Shown piece by piece: positions 24,001-36,000 of a DNA stretch of 64,000 bases. The stretch covers positions 1 to 64,000 of the forward strand of contig JAGOBK010000003.1 in NCBI GenBank assembly GCA_017983465.1. The letters are read 5' to 3'. A model generated the notes under the pieces. It had not been told where the DNA came from. It made no database searches and saw nothing but the letters and a program-made list of their open reading frames with translations. Made by a program: the position numbers and the translations under genes. Numbering within the stretch: the stretch's first letter is position 1; each line of letters opens with the position of its first letter. The stretch comes from Crocinitomicaceae bacterium (lineage in GTDB: Bacteria; Bacteroidota; Bacteroidia; Flavobacteriales_D; Crocinitomicaceae).

Positions 24001-27000
24001 ATTACATACAACAAATGGATTCGTTGTTGTTACCGTTGGCGACGGATTAACCGTTATCGTATACGTAGAGCTTATTCCCGGACAACTTCCAACGCTCGTA
24101 GATGCATTCACGACAAAGTTGATTGTAATCGGAACACTTGTAGTATTCACTAAAGTATAGGACGGAATTGTATTGGTTCCACTGGTCACGTTTAATCCTG
24201 TTATTCCTGTCGGAATTGTAGGTATTGACCAATTGAAAGATGTATTCGGTGTTGGAGAACTTATCGTTACCGAGCTGGTTGTGCTATTGGAACAAACCGG
24301 CTGTGGACTAGACTGATCATAATTAATAATTGGTGACGGATTTACAGATATACTGAAACTTTGGGAACCACCCGTACATGTTAATCCACCGTATGCGAAT
24401 ATTGGACTAACAATAATATTTCCCGTTTGAGGTACATTAGTGCTATTCACTCCAGAAAAAGTAATGATATATCCTGATCCAGAAGCTGCAAGTCCAATAG
24501 AGGTATTTGAATTAGACCAATTATATTGAGTTGCCGTTCCTAAAAACCCAACAGTGCTGGTGTTTTGCCCTGCACAAATGACTTGATTTGTAGGTGCTTG
24601 TACACTTGGAATTGGATTAACCGTGAAAACCATGTTTTGTGGTACTCCCTGACAGGTTGCGGAACCATTGGTGAAAGAAGGTGTGATGGTCACTGTAGAT
24701 GTTTGCACGGACGATCCTGTATTGACAGCTCCAAAAACACCAATATTTCCGGTGCCACTTGCGGCAATTCCGATGGTTGTATTGCTTGATGACCAATCGT
24801 AGGTTGTTCCAGTTATATTACTTGTAAGGGTTACGACGTTGGTTTGGCTACCATGACACCAAATTTGATCTGCCGGATTCGACATAACAGGAATTGGATT
24901 CACGGCAAAGTTAAATGTCATTGGTGTCCCTGCACAAGAAAGTCCTCCATTACTCATACTTGGAGTTACAGTGATGGAAGAACTGATTACCGTATTCGTT
25001 GAATTCAAGGCATTAAATGCATAGAAAGTTCCACTTCCTGAGCCTAGTATTCCCGTCGACGTATTATTATTTGACCAATTGTATGTTGTGTTTGTTACGC
25101 CAAATGAACTCGAAAAAGGAATGATGCTACTACTACTCCCAACACAAATCGCTTGATTGGCAATCTGATTAACCGTTGGTGTTGGATTCACGGTAATGGT
25201 AAAGGTGATAGGATTACCAGTACAGGTTGTTCCTGCAAATGGGTAATTTGGTGTAACTGTTATTGTCGCAACAATGGGTGTGTTGGTCGCATTCGAAACA
25301 GTAAAAGATGGGATATTCCCAGTGCCTGAAGATCCTAAATTAATGGCCGGATTATTATTTGTCCAATTGAAAGTTGTTCCTCCAACAAGTCCTGTAAATG
25401 AAATAGCATCACTTAATGTACCATTACATTTCACTTGATTTGCAACGGAATTGACAGTAGGGATGGGATTTACAGTTAAATTGAAATTCGTTGGATTACC
25501 AGAACAAGCATTTGCTGTCGGAGTCACAGTAATGTTTCCTGAAATAGATTGATTACTGTTATTTGTTGTGTTAAAAGAAGAAATATTTCCATTTCCTGTT
25601 GCAGCTAATCCAATTGCTGTATTGCTATTTGCCCAAGAATAGGTAGTTCCCGCAACACCAAAACTGCTTGCAAATACAACTGTGTTCGATGCAGAACCAA
25701 CGCAATAGGCACTAGAGGAAACGGTATTTACCGTTGGAGTAGGATTGACAGTGATGTTAAATGACTCACTATTCCCAGAACAAGTTGTACTTCCAAGAGT
25801 ATAACCTGGTGTTACTTGAATTACCGCTGTAACAGGTGAATTCGTTGCATTGACGGCATTAAATGTGGCAATATTACCCACAGAACCCGAAGAAAGGTTG
25901 ATACTAGTCAGGTTATTTGTCCAAGTATAATTAGCACCCGTTACGTTCCCCGTAAAAGTAAGGGCTGGAACAGCTGCATTATTACAAACAACTATGTTTT
26001 GTGGATCAACCACAACTGGTGTTGGCAGGACATTCAAGGTGAAGGAAATAGGTGTTCCCACACACAAGTGGTTTAAATTCGTGTATTTTGGAGTAACACT
26101 AAATACGCCATTTTGAACCGTTGTTGTATTATTCACCCCGTTAAATGCGGAAATGTTACCTACTCCACTCGCTGCTATTGATCCAATAGAAGTATTGGTG
26201 TTCGTCCAATGGTATTGTGTTCCAACAACGGCAGGTGTTGAAGTAAAATTGATTGCTTGAGTCAATTGTCCAACACAAATCGTTTGATTCGCTACTGCAT
26301 TAACCGTCGGAATTGGATTGACCGTAATTGTAAATGTTTCACTTGTACCTGTACACACGGAGCCAGTTGGCCCAAAGCTAGGAGTAATCGTAATCGTAGC
26401 ATTTACCGGAGAACTAGAAGTATTGGAAGCAACGAATGAACTGATATTCCCTGTACCGCTTGCACCTAAATTAATGGAGGTTGTATTGTTACTCCAGGTG
26501 TAAGTGGTATTTGCAACAGAACCGGAGAGGTTTATGATACCACTATTTTCATTATGACACAAAACCAAATCTGTCGGATTCGTGATCGATGGTATAGGAT
26601 TAACCGTAATGTTAAAGTTTTTTGGAGATCCAAAACAGGTTGTTCCTCCTAAAGTAATTTGTGGAGTAACGGTAATTAATCCAACAATAGGAGCTACCCC
26701 ACTATTCGTGGTCGCAAATGACGGAATATTGCCTGAGCCAGATGCGGCTAAACCGATTGCAGTATTTGAATTTGTCCAACTGTAGGACGTACCCGCCACA
26801 TTAAATGATGAACCAAAGTTTACGGCATTTGTAGAGGAACCAACACAAATCGTTTGATTCGAGATATTATTTACAGTCGGTGTTGGATTTACGGTTATGC
26901 TGAAGGTCGAAGTTGATCCAGTACATATTCCTGTTGCATTTGTATAACTCGGTGTTACCGTAAAATTACCTGTTATTGGGGCGTTGCTTGTATTTGTTGC

Positions 27001-30000
27001 CGTAAAGGCTGAAATGTTACTTAACCCTTGAACACCTAAATTGATTGCGGAATTTGAATTAGTCCAAGAATATACCGTTCCGGTCACTGAGCCAGTGAAG
27101 GTAATTGCTGTTGTATTTGAATTATTACATACAACCTGAGAAGCAACCAAACCAACCGTTGGTATTGGATTTACCGTTATGGTAAAATTCATTGGGGTAC
27201 CTTGACAAGTTAATCCTGCATTTGCCGCACTTGGAGTAACGGATATGACACTTGATATTGGAGCACTCGATGCGTTGGTAGCCGAAAAAGAAGGAATATT
27301 TCCAGTTGAGCCGCTTCCTATTCCAATTCCTGTGTTTGCATTTGACCACGTATAAATGGTATTAGGAACGCCAAATGAACTCGCGAAATTGATCGCGGTG
27401 GATGTTGCACCGTGACATAGAGCGAATGAATTAACCGTGTTGATTGTTGGAATCGGATTAACGGTGATGGTAAACGTTTGTGGCGTACCGGTACATAGAA
27501 TCCCATTAAAGGTAAATTTAGGTGTTACCGTTATGGTTGAAACAATGGCATTCGGTGTATTATTCGTTGTGGTGAATGATGGAATATCCCCACTATTTGA
27601 AGCGACTAAATTGATTGCTGTATTTGAATTACTCCATTCGTAAATTGTTCCTGGAACCGAACCACTAAAGTTAATCGCCCCAGTTGCTGTACCTGCACAT
27701 CGAACAATGGACGTAATCGGATTGACCGTTGGAATTGGATTAACCGTAATCGTAACTACATCGGTAGCTTGACAGTTATTAGTGGAGTTCGTACCCGTTA
27801 CAGTATAGGTTGTTGTTGTAGTTGGAACAAATGCTTGATTATTTGTGATGCCATTACTCCACGAGTATGTGTTTGCTCCTGTTCCGAATAAGGTAACTGA
27901 ACTTCCAGCACAAATAGTGGTTTGATTTCCTACAACATTCGCAAGAACCGTAGGTGCCGTATTGTTCACGGTTACAAGTACCTGGTCTGTTGCCGTACAC
28001 CCATTATTTACATCAGTTACAGTAAGGTTATAAGTTGTCGTTGCACTTGGATTTGCTGTCGGATTGGCAATGTTGTTTGCACTTAAACTTGTTGATGGCG
28101 TCCATAAATACCCATAACCTGTCGTGGAGGCAGCGCCTAATTGAACTGGTTGCGTTTGAATACAGGTGATACTTCCGTCAAGTCCAGCATTCGCAATCGG
28201 ATTAACTTTATTAACTGTCACAGTCACTTGACCTGTCGAAGTACATCCATTCGTTGGATTGGTCACTAATAAATTATAGGTAGTCGTAGCAGTCGGATTT
28301 GCCACCGGTTGACCAATAGTTGTCGAACCTAAACCAGTTGCAGGCGACCATAAATAAGTGAGTCCTGAAATTCCCGGACTACCAATAGAAGATCCATTTT
28401 GGAACTGCACACATGTCATGGTAAATGGATTTCCAGCATTTACTGGTGGAGTCGTTGTATTCACCGTGATGGTAACGTTATCCGTAGACGTACATCCCGT
28501 ACTCGGATTGGTTACCGTAAGAACGTAATTCGTTGAATTGCTCGGACTTGCTGTCGGTTGAGCAATGGTATAATCATTTAATCCCGTAGTTGGTGACCAT
28601 GCATAAGTTAAACCACTCACACCTGTTGTACCCAACACCACAGGAGTAGCGATATTTGTACAATTAATGGTATACGGATTTCCTGCCTCTACAATAGGTG
28701 GAGTTGTTAATACAGTTACCGTTACAGTAGATGTTTCCGTACATTGACTAGAAATATCTGTCGCCGTAAGTGTATACGTTGTCGTCGAGGTTGGATTCGC
28801 TGTTGGATTAGCAATATTGGAAGCTGATAATCCGGCTGTTGGAGACCAAGAATAGGTTACACCTCCTACTGGAGTCATACCAATTTGCATTCCGGTTGTA
28901 TTCGAAACACACGTTTTGGTAAAGGAATTACCCGCATTAGCTACCGGTATTTCAATATCAACAGTAACCGTAACATTATCCGAAGCTGTACAACCACTTA
29001 TCGGATGCGTAGCTGTCAAGGTATAGGTTGTGGTTTGAGTCGGATTCGCAATCGTTGAAGCCGCATTCGGGTTGTTTAATCCGGTAATAGGCGTCCAAGC
29101 ATAACTGATTGTTGGTACAGCAGAAAAACCAACAACGGTCCCATTCGGGAACGTTGAACAGGACTTATTGAAATTGTTTCCTGCCTCTACAGAAGGTACC
29201 GTAAAGTTATAAGTAAACACCATTGGAGAAGTCGCTGTACAACCACTCGATTGATCAGTTGCAGTTAGTATATATGTCGTAGTTGCAGTGGGAGTTGCGA
29301 TCGGATTCGAAATATTGGCAGCACTTAATCCTGTTGTGGGAGTCCAACTATACGCCACACCAGCAACTGGTGTCATTCCAATCTGCGCACCACTTGTATT
29401 CGATGAACAAGATCTAAGTAATCCAGGACCTGCATTCGCGACTGGCACCTCAACATCAACGGTAACATCTACGATGTCAGTTGCTTGACAACCATTCTGA
29501 GTATTCGTTAATGTGAGTGTGTAAGATGTTGAAGTTAGAGGGTTTGCTAATGGATTGTAGATACTTGCAGATGAAAGACCTAAGGACGGTGACCAAGAAT
29601 ACGTATGATTACTTAGGTTTGTTGAACCGATATTCATCCCATTGGGATGAACGGTACATGTCTTGTTAAAATCTGTCCCGGCGTTAGGAATCGGTAAAAC
29701 CTGATTGACCACCACTTGAATGGTATCAGTAGCGTCACAACCATTCACAGGATTATATGCCGTGAGTGTATAGATTGTTGAAGTTGTAGCATTTAATGTT
29801 GGATTTGAAGCGGTAGCATCATTTAAACCTAAACTAGGCGTCCAACTATATTGAATACCGCTTACTGCGTTCATTCCCACTTGAATGGCACCCAAATTGC
29901 TGACACAAGTCTTCGTAAATCCTGTACCTGCATTCGCTATCGGATCGGTATTGTTCACTGTCACGACAACTTGATCTGTATGTGTACATCCAGAAGAACT

Positions 30001-33000
30001 GTTCGTAACTGTTAGCGTGTAGGTGGTTGTTACAAAAGGTAATGCTATTGGCTGTGCAATATTCGCTGCACTCAGTCCTGTAACCGGTGACCAACTATAA
30101 GTAAGACCTGCGCCTGCTGCTGTACCAATCTGATATCCAGTAGCATTTGTTGCACAGGTAATGGTGGCATCTGCACCGGCATTTGCAATTGGAGTAATAT
30201 AGTTCACATTCACCAATACCTCATCCGTACTAGTACATCCATTGGATGGATCTTGAGCGGTTAATGTATAGATTTGACTAGCAGTCGGTGTTGCATTTGG
30301 ATTTGAAATTGCCGCGCTCGATAAAAATGTACTTGGACTCCAGCTATAATCGATACCTGAAACCGAAATCATCCCTATTGGAGCTCCATTTAGCGAATTG
30401 TTTGAAGTACAAGAAATTAATTGATCTTGTCCAGCATTTGCTGTCGGCGCTTGAGTATCTACCACCACTAAAACGCTCGTGGAAGTTGAACAACCATTAT
30501 TCGGATTCAAGGCATTGACCGTGTAAGTAGTTGTACTTGTTGGATTAGCCAATGGATTCGAAATCGTAGCGGAACTTAAGCCTGTTGTTGGTAACCAAGC
30601 ATATGAAATCCCAGCTTGTCCTTGTCCACCAATGGTTGCACCTGAAGCATTTTGAATACAATTTTTTGTAAATCCGGCAGAAGAAAGTGCCACTGGATAG
30701 GTGTTATTCACCGTTAAACTGATCACATCATTGCTCGTACATCCATTTATCGTGTTTGTAGCAACCAAAGTGTATTGCTGGTTCGCCGTTGGATTGGCAA
30801 CAGGATTAGAAATGGCATTATTTGAAAGTCCCGCGGAAGGAGTCCATTGATAAGTGACAGAAGGTTCTGCGGACATTCCAATTTGTACCCCAGTTGCATT
30901 TTGAGTACAACTAATAGTAGCATCTACTCCTGCATTCACAATTGGCGCTGTGTTATTCACATTGATAATCACAGCATCGGAAGCCGTACATCCATTTTGT
31001 GGATCCACAGCAGTCAACGTATAGGTTGTTGTAACCGTTGGATTTGCTGTCGTATTCGATGTCACACTTGATGCCAGCGCAGTAGTTGGCGTCCATGAAT
31101 AGGTGATACCATTTGCTGCAGACATACCAATCGCAGCTCCACTCGTGTTTTGCAAACAAGTAATGGTGGCATCTGCTCCTGCATTTACTACGGGAGGATT
31201 ATTATTGACCGTCACCAATACCTGTGCCGTGCTACTACAACCATTCCCGGTGTTTGTTGTGGTAAGTGTATATGTGGTGGTACTAATTGGATTTGCCGTT
31301 GGATTGGCAATGATCGTACTATTCAAGCCGCTTGATGGCGTCCAAGAATAACTCAATCCGCTTGTCGTTGCAGCACCAATACTGACACCCGTTAAGTTGG
31401 AAGTACAGGTAATTGTTGACGAACTAGCAACTTGTGACGTGGGAGGCGTATTATTTACGGTTACTACTACCTGATCCGTTGATGAACAACCGGTAGCCAC
31501 ATTTGTAACCGTCAGTGTATAAGTGGTTGTGGTTGACGGAAAGGCATTTGGATTTGCAATGTTTGGATCACTTAATCCCAATGCTGGAGACCAAGAATAT
31601 GTATGGCCAGTCAAGGCCGTTGCTCCAATGAGATGTCCCGCTGGATTTAAATTACATTTTATCGTAAAATCAGCACCTGCATTTGCTATTGGAAGTGCAT
31701 TGTTTACCGTAACAGTAATAAAGTCCGTACTCGAACATCCGTTTACTGGATTGGTTGCAGTGAAGGTATATGGAGTAGTGACACTTGGACTCGCTAAAGG
31801 TGCAGAAATATTATTCGCTGATAAACCAGTTGCCGGAGTCCAGGTATAATTGATTCCAGTTACTGGATTCATTCCAATATTGATTCCATTCGTATTTTGA
31901 AGACAGTTTATCTCTACGTCTGGACCTCCATTCGCTAAAGGCGCTTGGGTATTTACCGTTACAACTGTGTTCGATGTCGATGAACAACCATTCCCTTGAT
32001 TTACCGCTGTCAGTGTGTAGGTTGTGGTAACCAATGGATTGGCAGTTGGATTGGATACAGTAGCTGAATTTAATCCCGTACTCGGACTCCAAGAGTAGTT
32101 CACACCACTCACCGAAGCCATTCCAATTTGAGAACCGGAAGTATTTGTAATACAATTTTTGATAAATCCACTTCCAGCTGTAGCTGTTGGAGCTGTAGTG
32201 TTAACCGTCACCAAAACCTGATCCGTTGCAGTACAACCATTCAGTGAATTCGTAGCTGTTAAGGTATAAGATTGGGTACTTGCAGGTGCTGCAGTTGGAT
32301 TCGAAATACTTCCATTGGTTAATCCCGTTGTTGGATTCCAACTATACGTAACACCATTAACGGAATTCATTCCAATTGTCGAACCAGTCGTATTCTGATT
32401 ACAATCAATAGTGAAATTGTTTCCAGCTTCCACAGCCGGAGGGGTAATGTTGACATTCACTACGACCTGATCGGTGGCTTGACATCCACTACTTGCATCC
32501 GTAGCTGTAAGTGTATATGTTTGATTACTTGTTGGATTGGCAACTGGGTTTGAAGAATTGGAAGGGGACAATCCTGTAATCGGACTCCAAACATAGGAAA
32601 CTCCCGTCACAGAAGTCATCCCGATTTGTAAACCAGTAGGGTTTTGCGTACAAGTTTTATTGAAATCAGATCCAGCATCTACAGAAGGAACCTCTGTATC
32701 AACACTAACCAATACCGAAGAACTAGCCGTACAACCACTTAATGTGTTTGTAGCGGTTAAGGTATAATTGGTCGTAATGATTGGATTCGCATTCGTTAAT
32801 GATGCCGTTGCACTAGCCAATCCCGTAGTAGGTGACCAAACATAAGTAGCATTGGTTTGTCCAGCAAATCCAATATTGGCTCCGTTTTGATTTTGGGTAC
32901 ACGTCTTTAAAAATGGAGTTCCCGCTAACGCAGTGGGAACAGTAAGGATAACCGTAACTAATACTTGATCAGTCAAAGCACAACCGCTTGACGTTTGCGT

Positions 33001-36000
33001 TGCAGTCAGGGTATAATTTTGAGTTGAAGATGGATTTGCTAAAGGATTTGCAATATTTGGATCGTTTAATCCACTTACCGGTGACCACGAATATGTCACT
33101 CCTGACACTGGAGACATTCCGATGTTCAAGCCACTCGCATTTTGTGTACACGTTTTAGTGAAATCAACTCCTGCATTTACAGTTGGAATGGACAAATCAA
33201 CAAAAACAGTGACTTGATCTTGACTCGTACATCCACTTTGGGTGTTTGTTGCAGTCAATGTATAGGTCGTTGTTGTTCCTGGGTTCGCTGTCACAATAGC
33301 CCCACTTGTTGCGGTTAAATTTGTGTTTGGTGTCCACGCATAACTTGTATTGGCAATCGCTGCTGTTCCTATCGAAGCACCACTAACATTTTGAACACAT
33401 GATTTATTTTTATCAGGTCCTGCGTTTGCAACTGGATACGTTAAATTAACCGTTACAGTGACAGATGATGTACTAGTACATCCCGTAATCGGATTCGTTG
33501 CTGTTAAGGTATATGTAGTCGTGACACTTGGGTCAGCATAAGGATTTGAGGAATTGGCAAGTGTCAAATCATTTGTTGGACTCCATGAGTAATTGATTCC
33601 TGAGACAGGAGACATTCCTATGGAACCACCATTTTGATTTGAAATACAATTTTTTGTGAAATTCGTTCCCGCATTTGCAGCTGGATTTGGATTAACCAAA
33701 TACTCAATAACATTACTTTGTACAGAACATGAAACCTGATTAGCTGTTGACGTAATGATGACACGGTAATAAGTCGTTACTCCTATAGAGGCTCCCGGAT
33801 CAAAACTGGAAGATGTTTCATTGGCAATGTTTACGAATGTTCCATTTGCACTGCTTGAAGACTGCCACTGATAACTTAACGTTCCGGTAGCTGTAGCCGA
33901 CGTTGTAAAGACCAATGGAACTGGATTATTACCAGCACAATATACTTGATTACTACCAATAACTCCTGGATTTATCGCATTGATATTTACCGTTAAATCA
34001 AATTGATCATTAGGACACGTTCCACCTGAATTTGCAGTCACAGTGTACACGACACTTTGTGCAGTAGTATAGACTGTGGTTGAAAGTTGTCCTGAAATAT
34101 TTGAACTAGATGCACTAACACTTTGCTCACCAGTCACATTTGAATTATCCGCATAAGTCCAAGTGTAACTTGTTCCTGACGGAATCGAATTCCCAACACT
34201 CGATGGCGTAAATGTAAATGCAGATCCGTTACAAACCGTAATACTGGCATTGCTAATCGAAATGGATGGATAAACCGGCACGCTGACCGTAAACGTCGGT
34301 CCAATACAACTACCCGCCTGCGGAGTAACCGTGTAAACTTGCGTTTGTACGGAACCAGTCGTATTTGTTAATGTACCCGTGATTGAGCCACCGGAACCAG
34401 AAACTTCTCCTCCAATATTGGCATTGGCATCCGGAACCCACGAATAGGTCGTTCCACTCGGCACAATAACGGATGGCGGAGCATTCGTCGGAGATAAATT
34501 AAAGGTCCCACCAGTACAAATAGCATTGACTGTTTGATTGGTAATATTGGGATACGGATTGACCGTTATCGTTTGGGAATAGGTATTATTCCCACAAACA
34601 ACATTACTCGCCGTCATGGAAACGGTATATGTACCAGGAGTGTTAAACAATGCCGTTATCGATGGAGTACCACCTGTGCTAATATTTCCTAATGCACCAC
34701 TTGTTAAAGTGAATCCTGATGCCTGTGAACTGGAATTTAAAATAGACCACGCAAAAGAATAATCGTCATCACAAGTACCATTTATTTGATATAAACCGGC
34801 AACAGAATTATTTGTAAACGTTATGCTTTGATCTTTACAAATGGTTGGAGGTGAAGGATTACTTGTAAAAGATGCAGTTGGAGGAGCACTTACGTAAAAT
34901 GAAGCTGGACTCGTCGTTGTTGGAATACTTCCAGAAACGGTCGGACACTGATTCGTGGCTGTAATTTGAATTTGATATGCTTGAGCAGAACCTGCCTGAG
35001 TACAAGATGGTAAATATTGATGAGGAATGGTGTTTGGCGAAGTGCTTAATCCCGGAAAACCAATAACTTGTGGTGCAGTTCCATCCCCCCAATTGATAGA
35101 ATAGGTATTGCCTGGGGATTGGTTAATGAATTCCAAATTCAATCCTTCAGGAAGACAAACGCTTTGTCCAACCGTATTATAAGAAATGTTACCCGCACCC
35201 CAATTTACGATGTAGTATTTACTAAAAATACACCCATTTATGTTCACCATAAAAACCAAGTTATAGCTCCCAGGATTTGAATAATGTGTATAAGTACCTA
35301 AATTATTCGATTGACCAGTGAAACTTGTCAAGGTAGTACTCGCCGCTGATGAACCCAAAGTTATTGGGCCAGTTGTTTGCCCCCCCTCTCCACTTCCTCC
35401 CCAATAAATGGATGCAGTTGATCCCTGCGGATATATAGATGCGTTAGGAATAGCTACGGTTGGTCCTTGAATACAAGAACAGGTGTTTTGCGTTCCAACA
35501 GTCTGAAATACAGTTACCGGAAATGAATAGGGTTGACCTTGATACATCGTATATGTTGACGCAACTGTACAACCAATGTTATGAACCGATGTACCTGACA
35601 CCAAAGCCGGTGTAAAAGAAAGCGATGGACCAGCACTTACATTGACAGTGTAAGTGATTGGCTGAGTATAGTTTAGGTTATTTGATTGAGCTGTTAAGGT
35701 TACATTATAGGTTCCTGGCGTGTTGTAAGTGACCACATGTGGACCCTGAATGGTGGAGGAAGACGGTGATGCACCGGTTCCAAAACTCCAATTGTATGTT
35801 GTGGGATTCTGAAGAGCATTAACTCCATTCGATGTATTATCTGGTAAAGTGTGCGTATTGCTGATAAACAGTACTTGTGATCCAGCACAGATGTTTAACG
35901 TGTGATTATTTCCAGAAATAGTGGCTGCAGGAACTGACGTAAACGAAGTAACCTGAGCATTCGAAATGAACGAAAATATTAAGGAAAGTAAGGTAAAAAG

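Larger units (their letters stand above)
10300..27750 (-). repeat. About 60 tandem ~94-aa Ig-like coding units
   Basis: The coding strand repeats a unit of about 282 bp. Each contains a first Cys in VCNG/ICVG-like motifs, a YxWTNSNxxIGL core, GNIxSF, a second Cys in LCTG/TCxG and the linker FTITVNPxPxV. Most copies have diverged strongly, but some sub-blocks are nearly identical in DNA and are listed separately. Lys and Arg are almost absent from this part of the protein. The count of 60 comes from length divided by period. Confidence 0.9.

Noticed and set aside
12020..24186. CRISPR-like or mobile-element repeats
   Set aside because: The repeats are in-frame coding modules of one protein with no short direct repeats separated by unique spacers, no transposase and no terminal inverted repeats.
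10900..35300. Dozens of 60-114-aa open frames on the opposite strand or other frames of the giant gene
   Set aside because: They recur with the module period, have low-complexity compositions, no start context and no family motifs; they are shadows of the repeat coding sequence.
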